DNA of 64,000 nt from Chloroflexota bacterium (GCA_019637815.1 JAHBUZ010000009.1:1-64000), one strand, 5' to 3'. Positions 26,120 through 35,703 are shown, counted from the first letter of the stretch. Program-made: numbers and translations. Notes: a model not told the origin generated them from the sequence alone.

Positions 26120-27289
26120 TCAGAGGCCGGACTTCAGCTCGAGGATGCGGTCGTATGACTCGCGGAGCCGGTCGAGCGGCAGGTCGCCGGCCGTCGCTTC
26201 GCGCACGAGTCGGTCGAACAGCTTCGTGGTCGTCCGCTCGGAGCCCGTCAGCAGCAGGAGGTCGGTGCCCGCCCGGGCGGCCCGGAGGGCCAGGTCCACT
26301 GCGCGCAGATCGCGCGAGTTGGCAGTCCCATCGAGCGAATCGGTCATCGTGACGCCCTGGAAGCCGAGCTCCTCGCGCAGCAGGTCGTGGACGATGGCAC
26401 GGGACCAGCCCGCCGCTGCGCGGCGGTCCCACGCCGTGTAGGTCGCGTTCGAGACCATGATGAGTGGCACACCCTGACGGATCGCCCGGCGGTACGGCCG
26501 GAGGTCCACCTCGAGCGCGCGGCGACCTTGACGGATGACCTCCACCAGCCGGTCCGTGTTGCGGGTCGCGTAGCCGAGCCCCGGGAAGTGCTTCATGGTC
26601 GCGAGCACACCCGTGTCCGCGAGGCCGCGCGCGAAGGCGTTGGCGAGGCGCGTGGTGACCGCGGCGTCATCGGAGAACGTGCGGCCCTGTGCCCGCATGA
26701 ACGAGCCGGGGACATGCGGGATGTCCGCGACCGGTGCCAGGTCCACGTTGACGCCCGTGTCGCGGAGGGCCCTGCCAGTGCGGCGACCCTGCTGGCGAGC
26801 CAGCTGCGTGCTGCCACGCCGACCCATCTCCGGGACGGTGACGGTCGGTGGGGCCCAGGTGAGGCGTCGGATGCCGCCGCCCTCCTGGTCCACGGCGATG
26901 AGGAGCGGTGGCTGGCCACCGCGGGCCGCCTCGCGCTGGAGGCGTCGGGTGAGTCGCCGCAGCTGGTCCTGGTCGCGGACGTTGGTCCCGAGCAGCACCA
27001 CGCCGCCGATGTGCCCGGCGCGGACGCGTTCGAGGAGCGCCCTGGATGGCCGTGTGCCGCCCATGCGCACGATGAGCTTCTGACCGATGAGCTGCTCGAT
27101 GGTCGGTTCGGTGGCGGTCGCGGGCCGGACGCCGCCGAGCGCACCAAGGATGGAGCCGAGCAGTGGCGTCCCGGGGCCGGTGGTGGGGGATGGGCTGGCT
27201 GGAGTAGGGGATGCGCTCGACGCAGCGGCCATCGGGCTGGCGACGGCCAGCAGGAGCGCGATCGCGAGGAGCCCGGACCGCAGCACCAT
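26120..27289 (-). CDS. Secreted glycoside hydrolase family 3 protein, NagZ-like beta-N-acetylhexosaminidase
   Basis: An exported GH3 (389 residues from ATG 27289). After the signal peptide and an Ala/Pro/Ser linker come VDQEGGGIRRL, APVADI, KHFPGLGYATRNTD (the family's KHFPGHG with Leu replacing the second His) and MTDSLDG with the nucleophile Asp. It likely trims N-acetylglucosamine from cell-wall fragments. The altered KHFPG loop may change the catalytic-dyad His, so activity is uncertain. TAGGCT lies 9 bases before the ATG; GTG 27295 is too close to it. Confidence 0.85.
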   Translation of the reverse strand: MVLRSGLLAIALLLAVASPMAAASSASPTPASPSPTTGPGTPLLGSILGALGGVRPATATEPTIEQLIGQKLIVRMGGTRPSRALLERVRAGHIGGVVLLGTNVRDQDQLRRLTRRLQREAARGGQPPLLIAVDQEGGGIRRLTWAPPTVTVPEMGRRGSTQLARQQGRRTGRALRDTGVNVDLAPVADIPHVPGSFMRAQGRTFSDDAAVTTRLANAFARGLADTGVLATMKHFPGLGYATRNTDRLVEVIRQGRRALEVDLRPYRRAIRQGVPLIMVSNATYTAWDRRAAAGWSRAIVHDLLREELGFQGVTMTDSLDGTANSRDLRAVDLALRAARAGTDLLLLTGSERTTTKLFDRLVREATAGDLPLDRLRESYDRILELKSGL

Positions 27290-27298
27290 GTCCACCGC

Positions 27299-27341
27299 AG
27301 CCTACCGTACCAGCGTCGATCGCCCGCGCACGGGGTAGGCT
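27299..27341. promoter_or_regulatory. Divergent promoter pair with identical -10 elements
   Basis: TAGGCT occurs on the minus strand (27304-27299) 9 bases before the GH3 ATG. It occurs again on the plus strand (27336-27341) 7 bases before the ATG at 27349. Both genes would give leaderless or nearly leaderless transcripts. No clear -35 boxes. Confidence 0.55.
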
Positions 27342-27348
27342 GGCCGCC

Positions 27349-28185
27349 ATGCGCCGCTCATCCGCCCTTCGCGTCCTTGCCTCCGTCCTCGGTCTCGTGC
27401 TCGTGCTCGGGGGCCCGGTCGGGGCCCAGGAGCCTCCGGATGCTCCGCCGGACCTGGCGACCGCGGTCGAAGCCACCGTGGCCACCGGATCGATCGGCGT
27501 CGATATGGTCCTGTCGATCCGCGGCACATCCGCGAGCGGTCCGATGAGCGTCGCGCTGCGCGCCAGTGGCGCTGCCCAGCTCCAGGGCGAGCGTCGGATG
27601 CGTCTCACGCTGGACATGGTCGACTACGGCGGCGGCGGCATGGAGATCCTGTTCATCGACCCCCTGCTGTTCGTCCGCGGGGAGGTCTGGGAGAGCGAGA
27701 TGGATGGGGCGGAGTGGCTGGGTATCGACGTGACCTCGGGTGACCCGGTGGTGACGGACTTCCGTGACCTCGTGACCGGCCAGAACGACGCCTCGCTCGC
27801 GCTGTACTGGTTGCTCGGCGCCACCGGACCGGTCGTGCCCCTGAAGCGCGAGGAGGTCCGCGGCATCGCCACGCAGCGGTATGTGCTCCAGTTGGACCTG
27901 GCTTCAGCCCTGCCGCTGCTGCCGGACGAGGTGCGACCGCTGCTGGAAGCGAACATCACCGAGTTCCGAACGCAGGGGATCGATCCGACGTTCGCAGCGG
28001 ACGCCTGGGTGGGGGATGACGGCCTGGTCCATCGCGTCCACTATGAGTTCCTGGACCTGCTGCCGGGTGTCACCGAGATGAACGTCACCTATGACTTCAG
28101 CGGGTTCGGCGAGCCCGTCGATGTGGAACGGCCGGACGGATCCGTCGTCCGCTGGCTGACCGAGGAGCCCGCCAGCAGCACCTAG
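27349..28185 (+). CDS. Secreted LprG/LppX-like protein
   Basis: A 278-residue exported protein (signal peptide through GGPVGAQ) made of alternating amphipathic strands with a buried hydrophobic face (LTLDMVDYGGGGMEILFID, ADAWVGDDGLVHRVHYEF). This is the general pattern of LolA/LprG-like lipid-binding half-barrels. There is no lipobox Cys. The start is supported by TAGGCT 7 bases upstream (leaderless). It converges on a propeller gene and their stop codons overlap. Confidence 0.7.
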   Translation: MRRSSALRVLASVLGLVLVLGGPVGAQEPPDAPPDLATAVEATVATGSIGVDMVLSIRGTSASGPMSVALRASGAAQLQGERRMRLTLDMVDYGGGGMEILFIDPLLFVRGEVWESEMDGAEWLGIDVTSGDPVVTDFRDLVTGQNDASLALYWLLGATGPVVPLKREEVRGIATQRYVLQLDLASALPLLPDEVRPLLEANITEFRTQGIDPTFAADAWVGDDGLVHRVHYEFLDLLPGVTEMNVTYDFSGFGEPVDVERPDGSVVRWLTEEPASST

Positions 28186-29768
28186 CCGGATGCTGACGGT
28201 GATGCGGTCGGCCAGGGTGTCGGTGCCGGGACGTCGATGATCGAGCCGTCGGTCAACGAGACCAGGAGACCCCCACCCACGCATCGGCCCACCTGGTCCA
28301 CGATGCGCGCACGACCACAGGACAGGACCGCCGCGTAGCCCGGAGCCTCGATGCCCTGGCTCCATCCTGGGACGACGAGGCCACCATCCCACGAAGGTCC
28401 ATCGAGGATCCGCTCATGGAGGAGCCGTGGTGCGGGGTCACGGAGCCCTCGCATCCACAGGCGATATCGGTCATCTGACCGTTCCTCCCACACGAGCACC
28501 GAGCCGTCGGGGCCGCGCAGGATCGCCGCCCGACCGCCAGGGCCCTCCACCAGGACGCGTCGGGTCCCGTCCCGTGGGTCCACGGCGCTGATGGGGAAGG
28601 CACGCTCGTGACCGGTGGTCACCCGATACATCACCACCTCACGACCGAGGAAACCGATCACCTCCTGCCCTGCGCCGTCGTCAGCGATGCGCGATGTCCG
28701 ACCAGTGCGGGTGTCCACCACGATGACGCCATCCGTGCTGTCGATGGCTGCCCAACGACCCTCCGCCGAGAGGGACAGGGATGCGTGCTGCGCCGTCCGG
28801 GATCCCATCACTCGTTGCCGTTCGCCGTCCGGGATGGCGCGTCGCCAGAGTTCCAGGTGGGTGTCGTCCGTGCTCCGGAGCCAATATGCCCAGGCGCCGT
28901 CCGGGCTCAGGGTGGGGGTGCCGACCGGTGCGTTGGTCCGCAGGATCACTCGGCCCGATCCATCGCTCGTGTCGAACAGCGTGAGCACCGTCCGGCCGGG
29001 TCGGGGCCATGTCTGGACGAGGACCTGGCCATCGACCGGCCCGCTTGCCGACAGCGGGCCCTCGGAGACGACCTCATGGATCAGGTCACCCGTGCCCACG
29101 AACAAGCGGTCGCCGGCGGTCTCGTCGTCGTCGGCCGCCTGCATCCACGACAGCACGGGCATCGGATCGGGGTCGATGGGTGGCGTCGACGGCTCGGCGG
29201 ATGGACTCGGTCCCTGTGACGTGTCCGGTGGGTCGCTGATCGTGTCGGTCGGTGGCAGGTCGCCGAGCAGGAGCGCGAGCGCCTCGCGCATCGTGTCGAC
29301 TCGATACGCAGCCGGAGCACTGCGGCGCGGCTGCTGGGGCGGGAACGAGGCGAGCCGCACGCGACCCTGACCCAGCATCTCGTATGCCAGGGTCGTGAAC
29401 GCATCGCCGCCCCCTGGGTAGCTACTGCTGATGAGGTATCGGACGCCCTCCCGGAGCACGAGCGGGTGGCAGCTCGGCCGACCGGCGCCCCACGCGTCGA
29501 GGGCCCCGGGCTGCAGGTCGCCGGCATATACACGCTCCACGGTCCAGGACGGCTGCCTGGACCCATCCTCATCGATCGTCCGCCACCCCTCCATGATCCC
29601 CACGAACGTGGTGCCACGCGCCCGCTCGAGCGAGGGCCAGGCTGGACCGTAGAAGCAGTCGGCGCTCGTCGCCGTGGGGGTCGCGCCCAGGCCCAGCAGG
29701 CTCGCGGCCAGCGCGATGATGGGGACCCGCGTGCGTCTGGTCGCACGTCGATGTGTCAGCGGACCCAC
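28182..29768 (-). CDS. Secreted protein: NTR-like N-terminal domain plus TolB-like beta-propeller
   Basis: A 528-residue exported protein. The signal peptide is followed by a Cys-containing domain (DCFYGPAWPSLERA to about 150) resembling tissue-inhibitor/netrin-like modules. A Pro/Ser linker and a WD/TolB-type propeller (about 215-490; GTPTLSPDGAWAYW and SLSLSAEGRWAAI repeats) follow. The N-terminal domain is also found in the protein encoded at 30469, so the two are partial paralogues. The GTG start overlaps the upstream gene by 13 bases. Function unknown; probably extracellular binding. Confidence 0.68.
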   Translation of the reverse strand: MGPLTHRRATRRTRVPIIALAASLLGLGATPTATSADCFYGPAWPSLERARGTTFVGIMEGWRTIDEDGSRQPSWTVERVYAGDLQPGALDAWGAGRPSCHPLVLREGVRYLISSSYPGGGDAFTTLAYEMLGQGRVRLASFPPQQPRRSAPAAYRVDTMREALALLLGDLPPTDTISDPPDTSQGPSPSAEPSTPPIDPDPMPVLSWMQAADDDETAGDRLFVGTGDLIHEVVSEGPLSASGPVDGQVLVQTWPRPGRTVLTLFDTSDGSGRVILRTNAPVGTPTLSPDGAWAYWLRSTDDTHLELWRRAIPDGERQRVMGSRTAQHASLSLSAEGRWAAIDSTDGVIVVDTRTGRTSRIADDGAGQEVIGFLGREVVMYRVTTGHERAFPISAVDPRDGTRRVLVEGPGGRAAILRGPDGSVLVWEERSDDRYRLWMRGLRDPAPRLLHERILDGPSWDGGLVVPGWSQGIEAPGYAAVLSCGRARIVDQVGRCVGGGLLVSLTDGSIIDVPAPTPWPTASPSASG

Positions 29769-30289
29769 CAGAGCCGCCAGGTGCCGGTGGCATCGGGTGC
29801 CGCGAGGAGCAGGTCATCCGGGGAGGGCGCCCAGGCGAGCGCTGGATAGTCCAGTTCGACGACCCACGCGCGTTCGACGTCGAGATCCACGTCCGCGCCA
29901 AGGCGCCTGAGCGCACGTGCGAGGAGCGCGGGGTCCTGCGTCGCCGGACCGACCTCCATGCGTCCGTCCGCTGCCCGCAGGTACATCCGCCGCTCACCCG
30001 TGAAGCGCGAGAGGTCGTCGCCGAAGCGCTCGTGGGACTCCGGCTGGAGGAGAGCCCAGGCGTCGGCCATGCGGCCGGCGAGCAGCGCGTCGGCGTAGCC
30101 GGTCGCCAGGCGATGGGCGAGGTCCGCGTCGGTGGTCGCCGCGGGCGTCGTCGGTGCGACCGAGGGCGTCTCGGCGACCTGCGGCGCGGCCACCGGCTCG
30201 GCGGCAGCGGCCGGGACGGCGATGAGCGAGGCGACCAGGGTGGCGAGGATCGCGATGGCGATGGGGATGGCACGAGCCGGTCCGGGCAC
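29756..30289 (-). CDS. Small exported protein of unknown function
   Basis: A 177-residue protein with a signal peptide (AIAILATLVASLIAVPAAAAEP) and a mature helical/strand domain resembling an NTF2-like fold (LATGYADALLAGRMADAWALL). The GTG at 30289 is preceded by GGAGG at 6 bases. It is co-transcribed with the NTR/propeller gene (13-base overlap). Confidence 0.68.
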   Translation of the reverse strand: MPGPARAIPIAIAILATLVASLIAVPAAAAEPVAAPQVAETPSVAPTTPAATTDADLAHRLATGYADALLAGRMADAWALLQPESHERFGDDLSRFTGERRMYLRAADGRMEVGPATQDPALLARALRRLGADVDLDVERAWVVELDYPALAWAPSPDDLLLAAPDATGTWRLWWVR

Positions 30290-30468
30290 AGGGTCCTCCG
30301 ACGATGGCGGATCAGGGTTCAGACCTGAGACGCGCGTCGGCCCGGGACGTCACGCATGTCGCCGCGGGGAGCACCGACCGCACGTGACACGCGTGATCCT
30401 CGCGCGTCCGATACCTGACGTGCAGCCCTCTGGCGTCATCGACCATCTACCGCAGCGAGAGTGACCTG

Positions 30469-31908
30469 ATGCGAAGCCCGTCCCGACACCCCATCGGTCG
30501 CTTGCTCGTCGTGATCCTAGCTGCCGGCATCGGCGGCGCCGTGTCACTCGTCGACGGCAAGCCAGCGGCGGCGGAGTGCACTGGGGGGACTCCCTTCCCG
30601 TCGTTCACTCGCCACGCACCATCGTCACCCGACGTGGTCATCGCGACCGTCACATGGCTGGCGCTGCCGGACGCGTACAACCCTTGGTTCGCCCTCACGG
30701 TCGATGCCGTCCTCGTCGGGGCCCGGATGCCGGGCGACACCATCGGCTACCAGCGACTCGCCTCCGGTGCCCCCGAGCCACGCTGTCCAGGTGAGTCTGC
30801 CTTGCTGTTCCAGATCGGCGACCGGATCGCGATCGCGTTCGACGCTCGATATCCCGGGCAACGAGGACGGATCACGACGGCAGCCTTCGTTCGGCCGTCC
30901 GGAGCGGATCCCTTCGGCAACGGCCTTGAGCGACTGACGGAAGGTCGCATCCGGCGGATCGTCGGGGCGCGGGCAGCAGGACCCGGCTCGACCAAACCGG
31001 GAGCCGAGGAGCCGGGCGAGTCCGTCGAACCGGGGAATGACCCATCCCCGGCCCCAGATCCGTCCCCAGCGGCCCGCGGGCTCGCGGGGATCGACTGCCA
31101 GCTCGAGTACCGTGACGTCCCGCGCCGGGGGTTCCTGCCGACCGCGCTTCCTCGCACCTGCGACCAGGCTCGGGCACCCGCCGTCCTCGCGGGCGTGCTC
31201 GAGTATGCCCAGGCCCAGCCCACCTACGCCGGCGCGGTGTTCTACCACGATGCGATCGCGACCGGCGACGTGTGGTTCACCGCGGATGTCGATCGGCACA
31301 GCGCGGTGATCGCGGCACTGGCGCCAGAGGGCACGGTGGTGCGCGTGGGTCTCGCCGAGCGGAGCTGGCGAACGCTCCATGGGCTCCAGCTGCGTATCAC
31401 CCGCGACCTGCCGACGCTGCTTCGAGGGCCGACGCCGGTCGCCGTCGTCCGGATCGACGTCCGGGCGAACACGGTGGTCGTGGGCCTGCTCCGTGTGACG
31501 GAGGACGCCACGGCGGAGCTCCGTCGTCGGTATGGCGACACGATCGCCATCGAACGATCACCGCGCCACGCGACGATCATGGAGCGACTGGTCGGGCCGG
31601 GACCATCGCTGCCCGCGTCGGTCGTCGCGCCATCCTGGATGGTTCGTGGCGCGCGTGGATCCGCGGCGGGCGGTGGCGGTGACGATGAGGGTGCCTGGGC
31701 GAGGGTCAGCCGCGACGGCAGACGACTCACCACTGGCTGGACCGGATCGACGTGTGCGACGCGGGCCCAGGTCACGGTGACCGGTCGTACCATCCGAACG
31801 ACCGAAGTGGGTGGCGACGTCTGCACAGACGACGTCATCGGACGCGCCATCCGCATCTCCCTGCGCCCGACACCGGACGCGCGTGCCGCTTTTACCGTCG
31901 CGCGGTGA
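30469..31908 (+). CDS. Secreted NTR-like protein, partial paralogue of the 28182-29768 product
   Basis: A 479-residue exported protein. The signal peptide ends near PAAAEC. A Cys-containing domain follows (CTGGTPFPSF to about 160) with the same strand order as the neighbouring propeller protein's N-terminal domain. After a Pro-rich linker, the C-terminal domain (about 200-479) is unfamiliar. GAGAGT ends 6 bases before the ATG, suggesting a near-leaderless start. It is divergent from the 30289 gene across 179 bases. Confidence 0.66.
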   Translation: MRSPSRHPIGRLLVVILAAGIGGAVSLVDGKPAAAECTGGTPFPSFTRHAPSSPDVVIATVTWLALPDAYNPWFALTVDAVLVGARMPGDTIGYQRLASGAPEPRCPGESALLFQIGDRIAIAFDARYPGQRGRITTAAFVRPSGADPFGNGLERLTEGRIRRIVGARAAGPGSTKPGAEEPGESVEPGNDPSPAPDPSPAARGLAGIDCQLEYRDVPRRGFLPTALPRTCDQARAPAVLAGVLEYAQAQPTYAGAVFYHDAIATGDVWFTADVDRHSAVIAALAPEGTVVRVGLAERSWRTLHGLQLRITRDLPTLLRGPTPVAVVRIDVRANTVVVGLLRVTEDATAELRRRYGDTIAIERSPRHATIMERLVGPGPSLPASVVAPSWMVRGARGSAAGGGGDDEGAWARVSRDGRRLTTGWTGSTCATRAQVTVTGRTIRTTEVGGDVCTDDVIGRAIRISLRPTPDARAAFTVAR

Positions 31909-31931
31909 CGGGCGGCGGCAGGCGTCGTCGA

Positions 31932-32912
31932 TCAGGCGGGGGTGACGATCCCCGGGCCGACCGATGACGCGACCGAGCGTGCCGATCGTGGCGGGTCGGT
32001 CGCTGGAGCAAGCAGCCAGTACCACACCAGGATGTGGGACCCGGTGGCAAGCAGCATCGGCAGGCCGAAGACGGCGAGTCCAGCGAGCGTCGCGCTGATG
32101 GTCGCCGCGACCCCCGTGGCGACACCGGCTGCCCATCCTGTGGCGACACCGAACGCGGCTCCCGCGATGACGGCGCCCAGGACGACCTCCGCAATGGACA
32201 GGCGGATGAATGGCCAGCCGGCGATGGCCTGCGCCGGGCGAACGAGGCGAGGTCCCATGGCGGCTCCCGTGAGGGCGGCGACCACCAGTGCCACGGATGG
32301 CATCCCGATGGCCAGCATCACCAGCACGCTCGCAACGCCGAGGAAGCCGCTCTGCGTGGCAGCGGCTGTGAACAGGATGGCCGCCACCGCCAGCGCAACG
32401 GGCACGCATGCCGCCACGCTCGAGCAGCAGCCTGCCCATCGTGGATGCCCGCGCTCGATCGATCGGCGGAACCCGGTCAGGAGCCAGGGGCGCACGAGCA
32501 CCAGGAGGCAGGAGATGACCAGCACGAGCAGCCATGGCGCGATGGCGCGGACGGTCGTTGCGAGGCCGTCCTCCATCACGCCGCAGTCGCTCGGCGCGAC
32601 CACCCGACGTCCGCCTTGCCACATCGTGATCGAGAGCCGTTGCGCGATCGCGGCGTGGCCCACGGTCTCGCACCAGAGCGTGCGGACCCCGGCGGCGGAG
32701 AGTCCGACCGCGAGCTGGACCTCCAGGTCGGCGACCGACTCATCGGACCAGGTGCTCGTGACCACGTCGCGTGGCTGGGCGGCGACCCGGTCACGGACGT
32801 CGTCGATGTCGGCCGAGCGGACGAGCGGCGTCACCGCGATCGCCAGCAGGCCCCCGAGCCCGACCGCCGCGACCACGAGGAGCAGCGCGGCAAGGAGCCG
32901 GATCGGGCGCAT
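31932..32912 (-). CDS. Integral membrane protein of unknown function
   Basis: A 326-residue protein with a signal-anchor-like first segment, an extracytoplasmic loop of about 75 residues with two Cys (LWCETVG and SDCGVM), then about six membrane helices in Ala/Val/Gly-rich sequence. Not assigned. GAGGTGA before the ATG supports the start. It follows a DUF3806-like gene by 3 bases, an operon. Confidence 0.65.
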   Translation of the reverse strand: MRPIRLLAALLLVVAAVGLGGLLAIAVTPLVRSADIDDVRDRVAAQPRDVVTSTWSDESVADLEVQLAVGLSAAGVRTLWCETVGHAAIAQRLSITMWQGGRRVVAPSDCGVMEDGLATTVRAIAPWLLVLVISCLLVLVRPWLLTGFRRSIERGHPRWAGCCSSVAACVPVALAVAAILFTAAATQSGFLGVASVLVMLAIGMPSVALVVAALTGAAMGPRLVRPAQAIAGWPFIRLSIAEVVLGAVIAGAAFGVATGWAAGVATGVAATISATLAGLAVFGLPMLLATGSHILVWYWLLAPATDPPRSARSVASSVGPGIVTPA

Positions 32913-32915
32913 GCG

Positions 32916-33413
32916 TCACCTCTGTTGGTCGGATGTGGGCGGAGTGTACGCCCCGGCGCGAACCTGCTCGATCCGATCGCGGAGCGAGGCGGCGACGTCG
33001 CCAAAGAACGTATCGACTCCTTGATCCCAGCGCTTGGCGACGAGGTTCGCTGGGAAGACCAGCACCTCACCGACGCTGCCGTAGACCGCCAGCTCGGTAC
33101 CGTGCTCGTCCTGGACGATCTTCCACTCGAGTCCCAGCCAGTCGATCATGAACGACCCGAAGGCGATCCCGAACGCGTTGAAGTAGGGGTTGGGATCCTC
33201 ACCGGATGCTCGCTGGTCGGCCAGCCACCTCGACCACGCGCGGTCGAGCTGCGCCGGATCCAGACGGCGACCGGCGGGCACCTGGACGCCATAGGCCGCC
33301 GCGACCTCCACGGCGAAGTCCAGGCGATCGTTCAGCCATCGCCATTCGGCGGGTGTCAGGTCCAGGAATACCGGGTGCATGCTCGGAGCGAGCGGTCGTG
33401 GAGCTGGCGGCAT
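32916..33413 (-). CDS. DUF3806-like protein
   Basis: A 165-residue cytoplasmic protein. The C-terminal half (AFGIAFGSFMIDWLGLEW, DEHGTELAVYG, VFPANLVAKR) matches what I recall of DUF3806. Function unknown. Start uncertain: ATG 33413 or ATG 33380 (MHPVFLDLTPAEW). It is immediately upstream of the membrane-protein gene. Confidence 0.65.
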   Translation of the reverse strand: MPPAPRPLAPSMHPVFLDLTPAEWRWLNDRLDFAVEVAAAYGVQVPAGRRLDPAQLDRAWSRWLADQRASGEDPNPYFNAFGIAFGSFMIDWLGLEWKIVQDEHGTELAVYGSVGEVLVFPANLVAKRWDQGVDTFFGDVAASLRDRIEQVRAGAYTPPTSDQQR

Positions 33414-33550
33414 CGTAGGGCGCTCTGCGGGGCGAGTCGGCCCCCATCATGGACCGGCGTCGACGATGCTCGCCATGTGACCGATGGGTCATGACCCGTC
33501 GCGCCGCCGGCGGTACACGCGTGGCCACCACACAGGCCGTCTCTCGCGTG

Positions 33551-33575
33551 ACTACCACAAGAACTGTGGTAGTGT
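33551..33575. promoter_or_regulatory. PadR operator overlapping the -10 element
   Basis: A perfect 9-bp inverted repeat, ACTACCACA (33551-33559) and TGTGGTAGT (33565-33573), has a 5-base spacer. The right arm overlaps the TAGTGT hexamer (33570-33575), which ends 9 bases before the padR ATG. This is the expected position for autorepression by PadR. Confidence 0.75.
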
Positions 33576-33584
33576 CCGCCCGCG

Positions 33585-33917
33585 ATGGACGAGAAGCGCA
33601 TCAAGGGCCAGCTGCTCAAAGGCATGACGCCGCTGCTCGTGCTGTCCGTGCTCAAGGATGGCGAGCTGTACGGCTACGAGATCGCCCAGCGCATCCGTGA
33701 GCGGACCGACTCGGTGTTCGCGCTCAACGAGGGTGCCCTGTATCCGGCGCTCCACGCGCTCGAGGCGGAGGGGTCGCTGACCGCGACCTGGCGCGAGTCG
33801 GACAAGGGGCCGAAGCGCCGGTACTACGCGCTCACCGACAAGGGCCGCGGCAAGCTCGCCGAGCACGAGCGGGAGTGGGTGACCTTCCGGACCGCCGTCG
33901 CCAAGGCGACGGGCTGA
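33585..33917 (+). CDS. PadR-family transcriptional regulator
   Basis: A 110-residue regulator of the small PadR-s2 type: a winged helix (LLVLSVLKDGELYGYEIAQRI, ALYPALHALEAEGSL, RRYYALTDKG) and a short C-terminal helix. It likely represses itself and the downstream membrane gene through the 9-bp dyad just upstream. The following gene begins 4 bases after its stop, the common PadR-HAAS arrangement. Confidence 0.92.
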   Translation: MDEKRIKGQLLKGMTPLLVLSVLKDGELYGYEIAQRIRERTDSVFALNEGALYPALHALEAEGSLTATWRESDKGPKRRYYALTDKGRGKLAEHEREWVTFRTAVAKATG

Positions 33918-33921
33918 CGCG

Positions 33922-35340
33922 ATGGGCCTCTCCACTGGTACCGAGGGGACGTGGTTCACCTACCTCTGGTGGACCGTGGAGCTGCCGCACCCGTTCATAG
34001 GCGAGCTGCTCTTCGCCGCATCGTTCCTCGTCCTGCCGTTGTTGGGTCTGTGGTGGATCTCGCGGGTCCGCGACCGGATGGACCCCTCGGCGCCCGCCTC
34101 GATCCCTGACGACGCGTCGGTCACACGGTATCTGGACGCCCTCTCAGCCTCGCTCGGCCTGCCCGCGGGTGTAGCCGCCGATGTCCGGTCGGAGATCGCC
34201 GCGCACCTCACGGACACCATCGACGGGCTCACCGAGGGTGGCATGCCGCGGGACGTGGCCGTCACCGAGGCGATCGGTCGACTCGGGCCTGTCCACGACC
34301 TGGCCGTCGCCATCCGCCGGAGTCAACAGACGCACCGTCGTCTGTTGGCCGGGATCGGGGGTGGCATCGTCAGCGTCCCACTGGGACTTGCGGTCGGGAT
34401 CTGGGCGGCGGTGGGCTTGGCGCTCCCGCTCATGCTCCTCGTCCTGGTGTCGCTGTCGACGCTCGAGGCCCACTTGGCGCCGGGTGCGGCTCTGCGTCGC
34501 GATCTCGCGATGGACATCATCTCCCTGACCGCTCAGGCCCTGATGTTCGGGGTCGCAGCGCGTCTCGCCGTTCGCGGGACGGCGGCCGTGAGTCGTCGGT
34601 CTCCGACGGCCATCGGTCGGAGCGTCGCGCTCGCAGGCACGCCGGCCCTGGGGTTGCTCGTGCTCTTCGTGCTCCCAGGGCCCCAGACGTGGATGACCAT
34701 CCCGTTCCAGTTCCTGCCGGTCATCGGCTTCGCCCTGGGCGCGACCCTCCGGATCGATGGGCCACTACCCCGCGTCCGACGTCGCACGATCCTGGCCGCG
34801 GTCGTGGTGTACGCGATCACCATCGTCACCCTCGTCGTTCCGGTCACGCGGGCAGAAGCCGATGGCTGGCCTCTCGACGAAGCCGTGGGCCTCGAGGTCC
34901 TGCCGCCTCGCGGGCCACGAGCGCTCGTTCCTCAGACCGCAGGCGTCGCCGGCGCCGGCATGGATGCGTGGTGCGCCACGCGCGGAACGACCTCCGCGAG
35001 CTGCACCTTCGACGCGAGCGACCAGGGGCATCCGAATCGGAGGCTGTCGGCGAAATGGACGGGCCTGCGCGTCGAGGCGTGGCCCGCGACGACGGCCGGG
35101 GCCTGGCCCGTCGGTGTGGATCCGGCGGCGACCGGTCCGATCGTGACGGCACCCGCGACTCGGGATGGGACCGAGCTTGTGGGCACGCTCGACATCGGGA
35201 TGCGCCGCGATGGCCCTGCCTGGTGGGTCGTACCCACCGGTGTCGCGCCCGATGGTCAGCGATACCGCCTGAGTGACGGCGATGGTGTCGAGATCCCGTT
35301 CCATGGCACGGTGTGGGAGTGGCTCATGGCACCCGTATGA
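33922..35340 (+). CDS. Membrane protein with HAAS-type domain, PadR partner
   Basis: A 472-residue protein. One N-terminal membrane segment is followed by a helical HAAS signalling-type domain (about 65-130; TRYLDALSASLGLP, EIAAHLTDTIDG, EAIGRLG). Five or six further membrane helices (to about 310) and an extracytoplasmic C-terminal domain of about 160 residues with two Cys complete it. HAAS proteins are typically encoded next to PadR regulators and couple membrane state to transcription. The effector is unknown. Confidence 0.75.
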   Translation: MGLSTGTEGTWFTYLWWTVELPHPFIGELLFAASFLVLPLLGLWWISRVRDRMDPSAPASIPDDASVTRYLDALSASLGLPAGVAADVRSEIAAHLTDTIDGLTEGGMPRDVAVTEAIGRLGPVHDLAVAIRRSQQTHRRLLAGIGGGIVSVPLGLAVGIWAAVGLALPLMLLVLVSLSTLEAHLAPGAALRRDLAMDIISLTAQALMFGVAARLAVRGTAAVSRRSPTAIGRSVALAGTPALGLLVLFVLPGPQTWMTIPFQFLPVIGFALGATLRIDGPLPRVRRRTILAAVVVYAITIVTLVVPVTRAEADGWPLDEAVGLEVLPPRGPRALVPQTAGVAGAGMDAWCATRGTTSASCTFDASDQGHPNRRLSAKWTGLRVEAWPATTAGAWPVGVDPAATGPIVTAPATRDGTELVGTLDIGMRRDGPAWWVVPTGVAPDGQRYRLSDGDGVEIPFHGTVWEWLMAPV

Positions 35341-35703
35341 CGCTTTAGCATCCTTGGGCTCGCTTGTCCATACGGGCCTTCCCTGATCGACGATCCGTTC
35401 GAGATCCGGGCATGGTCCATGGCGTCGGTGAGGTTCGCGTCACCGTGGAGCCGTCGTCGGCGCTACGGATCGCCGCCTGGCGGATGCTCGCGGTGGGTGC
35501 GGGGTTCGGCACCAGGAGCCGACGAAGCGTGCGTCGAACGCTCATCTCAGGTCCCGATACGGGCGTGGCGCACCTGTCATCGCGCCACGATACGACGGGC
35601 ACCGGGATGCCGGCTCGGACCCGTCGCACTACAAGATACACTCAGGTAACTAGTTTGCCCCGGGTGTCACATCCGCCCGTCGAACGGTCGCGGGGGAGGG
35701 CGC
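35341..35703. other. 363-base gap with AT-rich probable promoter, no gene
   Basis: No frame with convincing start or codon pattern was found on either strand, nor any tRNA-like fold. The segment 35628-35658 is AT-rich with TACACT and TAACTA, plausible -10 elements for the gene at 35704, which has its own GGGGAGG. Confidence 0.5.

Noticed and set aside
35341..35703. A tRNA suggested by a TTCGAGATC stretch near 35398
   Set aside because: The flanking bases do not form a T-stem or a cloverleaf.
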